Shown here one piece after another: positions 7,802 to 14,967 of a stretch of DNA of 27,386 nt. A model generated the notes under the pieces. That model saw only the letters and a program-made list of their open reading frames with translations, ran no database searches and was not told the origin of the DNA. The stretch covers positions 1-27,386 of the forward strand of contig DLGL01000060.1 of NCBI GenBank assembly GCA_002482685.1, written 5' to 3'. Each line of letters begins with the position of its first letter. Within the stretch, counting starts at the first letter, position 1. The translations under genes and the position numbers were made by a program. The DNA is from Bacteriovoracaceae bacterium UBA7695. GTDB lineage: Bacteria; Bdellovibrionota; Bacteriovoracia; Bacteriovoracales; Bacteriovoracaceae.

Positions 7802-8896
7802 TTAGAATCTGTAAGTTACAGATGCACGAGACATAAGAGAGTCTGTTCTGATTTGACCTTGACCACCTGAAGTATCGTCAGAAACCGGAGCAGCACCAAT
7901 GCCGTTACCGATTACGCCGTCAACAGATAGCTCGCCGAATTTAAGAGATGCACCAGCGTTAACTGATGTAGTTTCAGCAAGAGTACCATCACGAGCTGGA
8001 GCTGATTCATTATCAACTTTAGACATGATAGCTTGAGAGATTGAAGCGCGAAGAACTAACCATGAAGTTGCATCGTACTCAAGACCGATAACAACAGGTA
8101 CTGACCATTGTTTATCTTCTTCAGAAACACCAGTATCTTCTTCTGATTTTTCGTTAACGTAAGAAAGCTTAGTGAAAAGAGTCGCTTTATCGTTAAGTTT
8201 GTCAGAACGTCCAACACCAACTTGGAATGAAGAATTTTCAGCATCTGCATCAGTTGCATCTTCTTCGAATTTGCTCATAGCATACTGACCGAAAGCAGTG
8301 TAGTTATCGAACTTGTATGAAGCACCGATTTCTAGAGCATTTTTACGCTCAACTTCAACTCCACCAGTAGCTTCTTCTTTACCTTGTACACCGTACTTAA
8401 GGTAACCAGCGATATCACCAGCAGTTACACCACCAGCAAGATCAATTACACCGACTTCAGAATCAGTCGCATCGTTTTCTGACTTAGCGTAAGTTGCTTG
8501 AGCACCCCATTTGATACCAGCATCGCCACCAACAAATAGGTCGATTGCGTTATCAGCACCAACAGTACCAGCACCAAGGCCAACACCATCGTTGAATGAA
8601 AGGTTACGACCAAATTGAGCACCGTAAACCATATTGTTGTGAGCGCGGAAAAGACCGCCTTCAGCGTTTGGAGATACTGTAGAATCAGTTGCAGTTGGAG
8701 CAGCAGCTCCGAACTCAAGAGATACTAGATCTTTGTGATTGTTTACTTCAGAAGGATTAAGGAAAACGTTACGGTTATCATTGATGTAGAATGATCCGTT
8801 TGTGTCTTCGCCAAGAGCCTGTAAACGAGCCTTAGATGCGAATGCTGGTGTTGCTAGAACTGAAAGTCCAAGTACAACGGCTAACTGTTTTTTCAT
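7802..8896 (-). CDS. Porin-like outer-membrane protein, first of a tandem paralogous pair
   Basis: This is a 364-residue secreted beta-barrel protein. I chose the ATG at 8896 because AAGGAG lies 6 nt upstream and it begins a proper signal peptide (MKKQLAVVLGLSVLATPAFA). The upstream ATG at 8929 would add 11 unlikely residues. The mature N-terminus SKARLQALGEDTNGSFYI, the central strand PVVIGLEYDATSWLVLRAS, and the end RTDSLMSRASVTYRF match the paralogue downstream, pointing to tandem duplication. The body is rich in Asp/Glu/Ala/Gly loops. An inverted repeat in the leader (8915-8930) and a GAAC-N4-GTTC palindrome further upstream may control expression. Its very regular codon use and strong ribosome-binding site suggest high expression. 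Confidence 0.82.
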   Translation of the reverse strand: MKKQLAVVLGLSVLATPAFASKARLQALGEDTNGSFYINDNRNVFLNPSEVNNHKDLVSLEFGAAAPTATDSTVSPNAEGGLFRAHNNMVYGAQFGRNLSFNDGVGLGAGTVGADNAIDLFVGGDAGIKWGAQATYAKSENDATDSEVGVIDLAGGVTAGDIAGYLKYGVQGKEEATGGVEVERKNALEIGASYKFDNYTAFGQYAMSKFEEDATDADAENSSFQVGVGRSDKLNDKATLFTKLSYVNEKSEEDTGVSEEDKQWSVPVVIGLEYDATSWLVLRASISQAIMSKVDNESAPARDGTLAETTSVNAGASLKFGELSVDGVIGNGIGAAPVSDDTSGGQGQIRTDSLMSRASVTYRF

Positions 8897-8914
8897 GAAA
8901 ATCTCCTTTTTCAA

Positions 8915-8930
8915 AATGACGTATGTCATT
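8915..8930 (-). repeat. Inverted repeat in the porin leader (possible mRNA hairpin or operator)
   Basis: AATGAC-N4-GTCATT, extendable by one G-T pair, lies 19 nt before the chosen start codon at 8896 and just upstream of the AAGGAG. It could be a 5' UTR stem that stabilises the mRNA, or a protein site; the sequence alone does not decide. Confidence 0.4.
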
Positions 8931-8985
8931 CGTATTCATGTATGAGCTATTAAAAAACTTTATCTATATACTATTAAGTTTCACC

Positions 8986-8997
8986 GAACACCTGTTC
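8986..8997. promoter_or_regulatory. Palindrome GAAC-N4-GTTC upstream of the porin pair
   Basis: GAACACCTGTTC has perfect GAAC/GTTC arms (GAACA/TGTTC counting one more base) and lies about 90 nt before the porin start. It sits where a -35 box would fall relative to a minus-strand TATAGA at 8963-8968. It resembles the Bacillus-type LexA box core, but the reported Bdellovibrio LexA site is a different sequence, so the binding protein is unknown. Confidence 0.35.
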
Positions 8998-9083
8998 TCT
9001 TGGCAATGACTTTTTTTCGGATTGGAATTATTCGAGGTCCGATGAGTAGCAAAATTTTGACACTTACTGCCCCTACTAGAATG

Positions 9084-9106
9084 AAAAAGGCCACCGTTAG
9101 GTGGCC
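9084..9106 (-). terminator. Intrinsic terminator after the 198-residue barrel gene
   Basis: A 7 bp perfect stem GGCCACC/GGTGGCC with a GTTA loop is followed on the minus strand by TTTTT. It begins 25 nt after the stop at 9132. Confidence 0.85.
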
Positions 9107-9131
9107 CATACAAAGAAGATATTGTGTTTTG

Positions 9132-9728
9132 TTAGAAGAGAATGTCGAACTTTAGAAAGTTAAATCTGAGGTCGCGGCTGTTCTTATAATACTCATCACG
9201 AATGTCGCCCCCATACCTCTTAAATTGTAATGAAATCGTCGGGGCATAAGAGATGTTAGCGACCGAATATGATCCCATGTCGAAGCGTTTACCACCTTCA
9301 ATGGTTAAAAACATGTTGAAACCCGACTTGTCATCAAGCCCATCAACCTCATAAGAACCTCTTTCCAATCCTACCAGGGCAGAAAGCATAGGTGAGTTTT
9401 TGATATCTTCGGCCTGGAAGTTATAAAGAATTCCTCCTCCGGCACCGAATTCAGAAGTTAAAGCGTCTGCACGACCAAAATCAACATCTTCGCGGTTCCA
9501 GTAAACTTGGGCCTTCCACATTAATCCTACATATTCAGGAAAAGCCTGAGCGTAGTTCACATTGAATTTAAAAGTTGTATCGTCACGATCAGAACCTTTT
9601 CCTTCGTAGTGCTTAAATGAAAGCCCACCAGCGTAGGCCATATCAAAAGCGTCTACAGAGACGATTTTAGTTTGGGCCGCAGCTACAAATGAGAACGCAG
9701 CAATAATTAATGCTAGAAACAGCTTCAT
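9132..9728 (-). CDS. Small outer-membrane beta-barrel protein, function unknown
   Basis: This 198-residue secreted protein has the signal MKLFLALIIAAFSFVAAAQ. The mature part has about eight amphipathic strands with aromatic residues at likely strand ends (for example KFNVNYAQAFPEYVGLMWKA, YNFQAEDI, SYAPTISLQFKRYGG) and ends in FLKFDILF. Size and ending fit an eight-stranded barrel of the OmpW/OmpA-barrel class, though no family motif is recognised. The start is supported by AAGGGG 5 nt before the ATG. It follows the 367-residue gene by 33 nt and may be cotranscribed with it, ending at the terminator at 9084-9106. No function can be assigned. Confidence 0.75.
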   Translation of the reverse strand: MKLFLALIIAAFSFVAAAQTKIVSVDAFDMAYAGGLSFKHYEGKGSDRDDTTFKFNVNYAQAFPEYVGLMWKAQVYWNREDVDFGRADALTSEFGAGGGILYNFQAEDIKNSPMLSALVGLERGSYEVDGLDDKSGFNMFLTIEGGKRFDMGSYSVANISYAPTISLQFKRYGGDIRDEYYKNSRDLRFNFLKFDILF

Positions 9729-9761
9729 CTTTTCCCCTTGGAAAGTTGTCGTTATAAAAAA

Positions 9762-10865
9762 TTAGTTTAAAAGAACTCGGGCAAGAAATTTTTCCTCAGC
9801 GAAGTGAGGCTTCATCGGGCTCATCTGGCCTATGAACTTGAGTGTCGGATAATCAAAGCCAATCTGTTCAATCAAACTGTCTTTTACGTCACTTATAAAC
9901 ATGTCTTCATCAAAACGGATGTATTCTTTTAAAATGTTCTGCTCAAATTCTGGAAATACTCTTTCTACAACCCGCTTCATCAGTTTAATTTTTGAAGCAA
10001 GATCTTCAGTTTGTGGCTCTTCTTCATGAATCAGAAATAAACCGTGGCATAGATGGCCATCATTTGTATTTTCGAATTCTACAATAAAGTGACCCCATTC
10101 ATGAGTCATGCTTTGAGGAATGAAAAAAGTACGGTCATCACTGACAAATTCTTTTTTCATGAGCCAGGTAAGGGAAAGTGCTCCCTGAATCTTAGTCGAC
10201 GAACAAACGTCGATTATATCAGGGGTCATATTTTCTTTATTCTTCAAGAAAGAAAGAAATCTTTTAGGCGACAGAGATGAGTAAAGATTCTCACAGCTGA
10301 TTTTTTTGAAATCTTTAAATGTGAGCAGCCATTCATTTTTTTCAACTAAATCAGAGGATTCAGTTTTCTCAATTCCCTCTACGATACGGATATCGATATG
10401 GGTTGATATAATCGTGTCGAGATTTTCCCAGTCTTCTTTGGAAAACAAGGACTCAATATCGAGACGGTAACCACGATTTAAGAAGAAATGCTCCCCATCA
10501 AGAAGTTCCATCGATTTCGCTCGACCAGAAAACTCATGGAACTTCCCATCTTTATAAAACTGAGGGTCGTTTTTTTGAGCTGAAAGACGAACATCAAAAA
10601 AATTCTTATAGAGCTCGCCCATCGTCTGCTCAGAGCGGATCTGGGTTACACCATATTGGTAGTTTTCAATTAAAAGCTGTTTATTAACTAAACGGTTAGT
10701 CACGAGCCTGATTGACTCTGCAGGATAGCTCTTACGGAGCTCAAGGATTTTCAGAACAGAGCCCAGGTCAGAGCCCAGAACAACATTGCCCACAAAGGTA
10801 GCAACATGTTCATGCTGAAAACCTTTCTTCTGGTCTTTGAATTGCTTTAATAGTCCGAAACTCAT
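9762..10865 (-). CDS. Unrecognised 367-residue cytoplasmic protein
   Basis: I do not recognise this protein. It has no signal peptide or membrane segment. The N-terminal part (about residues 22-60) reads as strand-helix-strand with VVLGSDLGSVLKILELR and then SIRLVTNR. This resembles the first beta-alpha-beta unit of an FAD/NAD-binding Rossmann fold, but it lacks the classical GxGxxG. The middle and C-terminus contain FIPQSMTHEWGHFIVEFE, a HEWGH element superficially like a zinc-protease HExxH but without the first Glu-Xaa-Xaa-His spacing. The ending is HFAEEKFLARVLLN. The ATG has no Shine-Dalgarno; TATGCT lies 6 nt upstream. It is downstream of the mltD terminator and 33 nt upstream of a barrel gene, with which it may form an operon. 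Real gene: confident; function: unknown. Confidence 0.8.
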   Translation of the reverse strand: MSFGLLKQFKDQKKGFQHEHVATFVGNVVLGSDLGSVLKILELRKSYPAESIRLVTNRLVNKQLLIENYQYGVTQIRSEQTMGELYKNFFDVRLSAQKNDPQFYKDGKFHEFSGRAKSMELLDGEHFFLNRGYRLDIESLFSKEDWENLDTIISTHIDIRIVEGIEKTESSDLVEKNEWLLTFKDFKKISCENLYSSLSPKRFLSFLKNKENMTPDIIDVCSSTKIQGALSLTWLMKKEFVSDDRTFFIPQSMTHEWGHFIVEFENTNDGHLCHGLFLIHEEEPQTEDLASKIKLMKRVVERVFPEFEQNILKEYIRFDEDMFISDVKDSLIEQIGFDYPTLKFIGQMSPMKPHFAEEKFLARVLLN

Positions 10866-10871
10866 TACAAA

Positions 10872-10877
10872 AGCATA
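10872..10877 (-). promoter_or_regulatory. Candidate -10 element 6 nt before an ATG without Shine-Dalgarno
   Basis: TATGCT on the minus strand ends 6 nt before the ATG at 10865 and follows the mltD terminator directly. It has the same geometry as the boxes before three other genes in the window, which is why it is listed. On its own it is a weak match. Confidence 0.25.
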
Positions 10878-10878
10878 A

Positions 10879-10914
10879 AATCAAAAACCCACTCTGGCGA
10901 GTGGGTTTTTGATT
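10879..10914 (-). terminator. Strong intrinsic terminator after mltD (symmetrical)
   Basis: A 16 bp perfect stem has arms AATCAAAAACCCACTC/GAGTGGGTTTTTGATT and loop TGGC. On the minus strand the CCCACTC/GAGTGGG core is followed by TTTTTGATTTT. It lies 28 nt after the mltD stop. The symmetry would let it work on either strand, but no plus-strand gene ends here. Confidence 0.93.
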
Positions 10915-10942
10915 ATTTTCATCAGGCTTTTTGTTTATGAGT

Positions 10943-12445
10943 CTATTTAATCGCTAGTTTATCGCCGGGAAGGATCTGTCGACGCTTGGTGATATGAGCG
11001 TTAGTGCGAATAATCGTGCTCATTGGTACACCTGTTCTTTGGGCGACTTTCCAAAGAGAGTCCCCTTTTTTAACAGTGTAAAAGATTGAAGGATTTTTTA
11101 TTTTCTTCCCTTTCTTTAAGTACGAGCTGATTGTTCGATAATTAGCGCGCTTGTTGTAGGCCATGCGACGGTTTCTATTCTTCTTCGATTTCTCATAGAT
11201 ATCGGCGTACATATCGGCCTGAAGAGAGTGATCTTCACGAAAAGGTAAATGAATAACAGTTTTTGGATCAAGTCGAGCCGCTGAAAGATCCGGATTCAAA
11301 TCGGCCAGCACATCGACCGGCACCTTAAACTTTTTAGAGATCTGAGCAAAAGATGAAGAGCTTGATGGCACATAAGTTTTAAAGTTATCAGCGACTACTG
11401 AATCTTTATCTTTATACTCTTCCCATGAGTCTTTTGCACCAACCGGGACTCTGAGCGGGTAGCTTTCCACGTAAGGAGGAACCTGCCAGCGCACGATTTC
11501 AGGGTTGTACCGTTTAACTTCTTCAAAATCTAATTCAAGAACTTCCGCTACCTCATAAAGGTCAGCATTTCCTTTAACCATGATTTCCTCATAGTCCAGG
11601 GCCTTTTCAAATGCGATTTCGTTAAAACCAAAAACATCTAGGTTTTTACCAATGATAGCCAGGGCCATAATCTTCGGAACATAGTTCTTAGTTTCCGGGC
11701 GAAGGTAGCGGCCTTTGGTAATTTTCCAAAAATCTTTTGTATGGTACATGCGGATAGCGCGACCAATTTTTCCTTCACCGGCATTGTATCCCGCTGTAGC
11801 AAGTTCCCATGATCCAAAAAGGTTATGAAGTGTCTTTAAGTAATTAGCTGCTGCAATGGAAGCTTTGAGCGGGTCTCTTCTTTCATCCACATACCAATCG
11901 ATATTAAGACCAAATTTTCTTCCTGTGTAAGGCATGAACTGCCACGGCCCTACGGCCTTGGCCCAAGATCGGGCATGGTTGGTAAAACCAGACTCGGCCA
12001 TCGCTAGATAAATCAAATCCCGTGGAAGACCGTTGTCGGCCATGATTTTTGATAGAACCGGAGCGTAGCGACCTGCTCTTTGAGTGTAATTCACAAAATG
12101 TTTGCGGCCTTTTGTTGTAAAAAACTTCACCCACATGGCCACTTGCTTATTCCAGGTAACAGGAATATCAAATTTTGTATTTCTTAGACCGAGTGCTCGT
12201 GCACCCTCAGCTTCAATTTCATAAATATTCAGTGGTGCTGTGAAAGTTTTGGAATGGGCACTTCCATGAATACAGCCTTTGCAATTAGGAAGATCTTTTT
12301 CTATGAGATGTTCCTGAACGCGGTAGTACTCAGCTTGCTCGGCAATCTCTGGATTATAAGATTTTTTTGAAGATTTTCTTTTACTCGTACAACCCGTAAC
12401 TAAAAGGGAGAGCAGGAGAACAGTAAGCGCCAGTTTATTCATCAT
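10943..12445 (-). CDS. mltD: Membrane-bound lytic murein transglycosylase D (lipoprotein, SLT + LysM)
   Basis: The product cleaves the MurNAc-GlcNAc bond of peptidoglycan, forming 1,6-anhydro ends. It is a 500-residue lipoprotein: the signal ends LLVTGC with the lipidated Cys at residue 19. The lysozyme-like SLT domain runs from about residue 130 to 240, with LIYLAMAESGF (catalytic Glu151), AVGPWQFMPYTGRKFGL and LATAGYNAGEGKI. Three LysM-like modules follow: one degenerate around 290-335, one around 360-410, and a good C-terminal one (FYTVKKGDSLWKVAQRTGVP to PGDKLAIK). This matches E. coli MltD, which has two LysM modules. The start has AAGGA upstream, and a strong terminator follows. Confidence 0.93.
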   Translation of the reverse strand: MMNKLALTVLLLSLLVTGCTSKRKSSKKSYNPEIAEQAEYYRVQEHLIEKDLPNCKGCIHGSAHSKTFTAPLNIYEIEAEGARALGLRNTKFDIPVTWNKQVAMWVKFFTTKGRKHFVNYTQRAGRYAPVLSKIMADNGLPRDLIYLAMAESGFTNHARSWAKAVGPWQFMPYTGRKFGLNIDWYVDERRDPLKASIAAANYLKTLHNLFGSWELATAGYNAGEGKIGRAIRMYHTKDFWKITKGRYLRPETKNYVPKIMALAIIGKNLDVFGFNEIAFEKALDYEEIMVKGNADLYEVAEVLELDFEEVKRYNPEIVRWQVPPYVESYPLRVPVGAKDSWEEYKDKDSVVADNFKTYVPSSSSSFAQISKKFKVPVDVLADLNPDLSAARLDPKTVIHLPFREDHSLQADMYADIYEKSKKNRNRRMAYNKRANYRTISSYLKKGKKIKNPSIFYTVKKGDSLWKVAQRTGVPMSTIIRTNAHITKRRQILPGDKLAIK

Positions 12446-12653
12446 CGAAAGTCCTTAATCAATCAGAAGTAAGAAGCATACTTCCACTTTAAAAGCATAA
12501 ACCATTCAGCGACCTGAACAAGCTAGGGGCAAAAATTGATGTCCCTACAGCTGGTCCTATCTCAAGGTATCAACAACTTAAATCTTCATTTCCGTCGGAC
12601 CAAATGCGTCTTTACTAAAAAATAAAAAAAGCAAAACAGTCAACAACTCGTTG

Positions 12654-12662
12654 TGGTAAAAT
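12654..12662 (+). promoter_or_regulatory. Extended -10 element 6 nt before an ATG
   Basis: TGGTAAAAT is an extended -10 (TGn plus TAAAAT) ending exactly 6 nt before the ATG at 12669. No Shine-Dalgarno is present. The predicted transcript starts at or next to the A of the ATG. Confidence 0.45.
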
Positions 12663-12668
12663 CTTGGA

Positions 12669-13199
12669 ATGCTTAGCTACCTAATGATCTTGCCATGCCT
12701 CCTACTAATGTTTCAACCTTTAAACGCAAAAGTTGAAGCACCAAATTATAATTTCAGTCTCGATACATTGGCCGACTTTGCCCCAGGAAAGAGTAGATCT
12801 GAAATTGAAAAGAAGTATGGCAAAGCCGAAGTGATGAGTAATAAGAGTGGGACAGAGACATTAAAATTTTACGCTGCTCACATCAGATATAAATTCCCTG
12901 TTTTAGTGCAGACAAATAAAGAGGGAGTTGTTTTAGATTATTTTGCTAAGCTTCCGAGCTATTTTCTGCATGATATCTTTTTTCAATCGATTATTAATCG
13001 CCTAGGTAAACAAAAAACTTATAAGAAAGTCGGCGAAGAAGCGGTTTACACCTGGGAGAAAGATTCTCTACTCCATGTGTATTCCGGTGCCTGTACTATT
13101 ACCTGCTTTCCAGTTTTCTATAGCGTCTCTCCACTTGAAAAAAAACCTGGATTTGTTTCTCTCATAGAAACCATGAAGAATGCAGTGCCGAAGCCTTAG
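12669..13199 (+). CDS. Exported protein of unknown function, possibly BamE/SmpA-like fold
   Basis: The 176-residue product starts with a hydrophobic signal (MLSYLMILPCLLLMFQPLNA, likely cleaved before KVEAP). The mature part begins with FAPGKSRSEIEKKYGKAEV. That resembles the G-hydrophilic-helix-LGxP element at the start of BamE/SmpA-type small periplasmic domains, and two beta-rich segments follow (ETLKFYAAHIRYKFPVLV and VVLDYFAKL). Two cysteines in SGACTITCFPVF could form a local disulfide. The similarity is too slight for a family call. No Shine-Dalgarno precedes the ATG; an extended -10 lies 6 nt upstream. The last 4 nt overlap the convergent lgt gene. Periplasmic or outer-membrane-associated location is likely. 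Confidence 0.78.
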   Translation: MLSYLMILPCLLLMFQPLNAKVEAPNYNFSLDTLADFAPGKSRSEIEKKYGKAEVMSNKSGTETLKFYAAHIRYKFPVLVQTNKEGVVLDYFAKLPSYFLHDIFFQSIINRLGKQKTYKKVGEEAVYTWEKDSLLHVYSGACTITCFPVFYSVSPLEKKPGFVSLIETMKNAVPKP

Positions 13200-13993
13200 C
13201 GCTGAATCAGTGGATTTTTAATATTAAGCTTCTTGGCATACATCAATATAAAAAAGGCTCCCGGTATCATCGTAAGGCAAAGGATCTGCCCCATTGTAAA
13301 GTAGCCCATATAGTATCCAAGTTGAGCGTCAGGCTCACGAAAAAACTCTGCAATAAAACGAAAGACTCCATAGCCTAAAAGAAAAGTTGCACTACACACT
13401 CCATAAAAACGTTCACGTTTATGGATGAGAAAAAGCATAACGAATAAAATCAGCCCCTCCAGAACACCTTCATACACTTGAGAAGCGTGTCGGGGAAAAG
13501 GTCCTGCTCCAGGAAAAACCACTCCCGCCCAGGAATCAGTGACTCTTCCATAAAGTTCCCCATTAATAAAATTTCCTATTCTTCCAAAAAATAATCCCGG
13601 AGCTCCGGCCACGGCCATACCGTCAGCAATTTGGAAGAAATGGAGATTATGCTTGCGCGCAAAAAGCCCTGTGGCCAGACACATCCCTAGTACTGCTCCA
13701 TGAAAACTTAAGCCACCTCTCCAGAAGGAAAGAATCTCTGAAAGATTTAAAGAATAATATTCCCAGTTATAAACCAAAACGTAAAATAACCTCGCTCCTG
13801 TAAACATCCCAATTATAAGCCAGGTAATAAACTTATCTATTTCGTATTTGGGAAGAGGCCAGAAATTTTTGTCAGAAAGATATTTAAGAATGAGTGCGCC
13901 AACAATAAAACCAAGAATATACATGAGACCATACCAGCGAAGCTGTACGTGACCGAGAGAAAATAGAACGGGATCAATCCATGCTTGATTCAT
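13196..13993 (-). CDS. lgt: Prolipoprotein diacylglyceryl transferase Lgt
   Basis: Lgt transfers diacylglycerol from phosphatidylglycerol to the lipobox Cys of prolipoproteins in the inner membrane, the first step of lipoprotein maturation. The protein is 265 residues with seven hydrophobic segments. It shows the signature GRIGNFINGELYGR (Arg138, Asn141 and Glu146 matching the essential residues of E. coli Lgt), LSFHGAVLG with His98, PRHASQVYEGVLEG, and FFREPDAQLGY containing the C-terminal conserved Arg. MltD in this window is a plausible substrate. The ATG has no Shine-Dalgarno but TATAAA lies 8 nt upstream. The 3' end overlaps the exported-protein gene by 4 nt. Confidence 0.96.
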   Translation of the reverse strand: MNQAWIDPVLFSLGHVQLRWYGLMYILGFIVGALILKYLSDKNFWPLPKYEIDKFITWLIIGMFTGARLFYVLVYNWEYYSLNLSEILSFWRGGLSFHGAVLGMCLATGLFARKHNLHFFQIADGMAVAGAPGLFFGRIGNFINGELYGRVTDSWAGVVFPGAGPFPRHASQVYEGVLEGLILFVMLFLIHKRERFYGVCSATFLLGYGVFRFIAEFFREPDAQLGYYMGYFTMGQILCLTMIPGAFFILMYAKKLNIKNPLIQR

Positions 13994-14001
13994 GCAGCAA
14001 G

Positions 14002-14007
14002 TTTATA
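14002..14007 (-). promoter_or_regulatory. Candidate -10 element for lgt, 8 nt before the ATG
   Basis: TATAAA on the minus strand ends 8 nt before the lgt ATG, with no ribosome-binding site in between. A TTGTCT with 15 nt spacing is the best -35 and is weak. The geometry is the same as for rlmC. Confidence 0.4.
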
Positions 14008-14028
14008 AGAGGAACGTGTTGAAGACAA

Positions 14029-14808
14029 CTAGAGAGTGGCCGTCATTTCAGATACTGAATGTGTCGCATTTACATTGGCACTCATATCCACAATGGCACG
14101 CTTCATAAGATTGGTGATTCCATTAAAACTCAGTAAGCATGTACTTACACTCAGAAAACTTATCACATCTTCTCGCCCCATTTGCGCAGCTGATTTGAAT
14201 TCCTTATCTTTCCGGAGTATTTTTAACTGAGAAGTCAGTCTGACTTCTCCACCATTTGAGAATATGAATTTTTTATTCCAGTCGATAAATACAGCTTCTC
14301 CAAAAGACTGACCTTGCTTCATTATGACCACTGAGCCATCCTTCATCGTTCCCCAGTAGCTAAGTACACCCTGATCTGCCAGCGCCTGGGAAATGTAGCG
14401 GACTAAAATTACCCGAAAGCCCACCATTTGTTCGGTGTGAGTAATTTCCGAATGAAGTGCCAGATCCCATAGAGTTTTCCCCGTTGGCAGGGCCATAATT
14501 CCTACTTTCCTGTAAGTGTAAACTGGAACTCCTGCCTGAATGGAGAGAACTTCAGAACCATATTTTTCCATATCTGATCCATTCAATTGCTGATTCAACC
14601 TGGTTGAAGCAAATTGAATCGTCAACAGGCGGGTGTGAGATCTCTGAAGAGGAATTTTTTTGGATTCATTCTCTGAGAGTTCCGAAAATCCCAACTCGGT
14701 TAAAAGGTGAGAGAACTTCGGATTAAGCTCGTCCTCTTTAAATCTCAGGAATACTGGATAATCATGAGGTTTACGAAATTGAAAATAGTGCCATTTTGGG
14801 TTTTGCAT
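14029..14808 (-). CDS. Unrecognised 259-residue protein under a possible TetR-type operator
   Basis: I do not recognise this protein. It has no signal peptide. The N-terminus MQNPKWHYFQFRKPHDYPVF is rich in aromatic and basic residues. The middle contains YTYRKVGIMALPTGKTLWDLAL and SYWGTMKDGSVVIMKQGQSFGEAVFIDW, which look like a mixed alpha/beta domain. The C-terminal ~50 residues are helical and end SVSEMTATL. The start is well supported by AGGAG 5 nt before the ATG. A minus-strand promoter (14870-14897) and a TAGACC/GGTCTG palindrome lie upstream. This suggests regulated expression, which is unusual in this window. It is divergent from the aminotransferase-reductase fusion, so it could belong to that locus, but nothing in its sequence proves a link. 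Confidence 0.75.
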   Translation of the reverse strand: MQNPKWHYFQFRKPHDYPVFLRFKEDELNPKFSHLLTELGFSELSENESKKIPLQRSHTRLLTIQFASTRLNQQLNGSDMEKYGSEVLSIQAGVPVYTYRKVGIMALPTGKTLWDLALHSEITHTEQMVGFRVILVRYISQALADQGVLSYWGTMKDGSVVIMKQGQSFGEAVFIDWNKKFIFSNGGEVRLTSQLKILRKDKEFKSAAQMGREDVISFLSVSTCLLSFNGITNLMKRAIVDMSANVNATHSVSEMTATL

Positions 14809-14820
14809 AGGAACTCCTGT

Positions 14821-14836
14821 TAGACCTATCGGTCTG
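14821..14836. promoter_or_regulatory. TetR/NemR-type operator-like palindrome
   Basis: TAGACC-TATC-GGTCTG differs by one base from a perfect palindrome with TAGACC-N4-GGTCTA arms, the pattern known for NemR and related TetR-family repressors. It lies 13 nt before the start codon of the 259-residue gene, in the predicted leader (about +27 to +42). No TetR-family gene is in the window, so the regulator would be encoded elsewhere. Confidence 0.55.
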
Positions 14837-14869
14837 ATAAAAATTCCTGTGAGGAGAGAATACCTGACG

Positions 14870-14897
14870 AAAATACAAGCAGATGGATCACTGTCAA
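14870..14897 (-). promoter_or_regulatory. Candidate promoter of the 259-residue gene
   Basis: On the minus strand a perfect TTGACA (14897-14892) is followed after 16 nt by TATTTT (14875-14870). The predicted start near 14863 gives a leader of about 55 nt containing the TetR-type palindrome and an AGGAG. Confidence 0.5.
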
Positions 14898-14938
14898 AAG
14901 TTTAGACAGCAGGGAACTCTTACAACTGCCGCCCAGTT

Positions 14939-14961
14939 CGTCCGAAGGGACGTGATATAAA
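14939..14961 (+). promoter_or_regulatory. Extended -10 with overlapping palindrome before the aminotransferase-reductase gene
   Basis: TGATATAAA (14953-14961) is an extended -10 ending exactly 6 nt before the ATG at 14968. No Shine-Dalgarno lies in the gap. Immediately upstream CGTCC-GAAG-GGACG (14939-14952) is a perfect inverted repeat in the spacer position, a possible operator. The -35 region is poor, which fits an extended -10 promoter or activation by a bound protein. Confidence 0.45.
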
Positions 14962-14967
14962 TAGCGG

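Noticed and set aside
8897..8929. ATG at 8929 as the porin start
   Set aside because: It would put 11 residues before a perfect signal peptide; the ATG at 8896 has AAGGAG at correct spacing.
10070..10110. HEWGH as a zinc protease site
   Set aside because: The catalytic HExxH needs Glu after the first His and His three residues after that Glu. Here the surrounding residues are not those of a known gluzincin or metzincin and no third ligand is evident.
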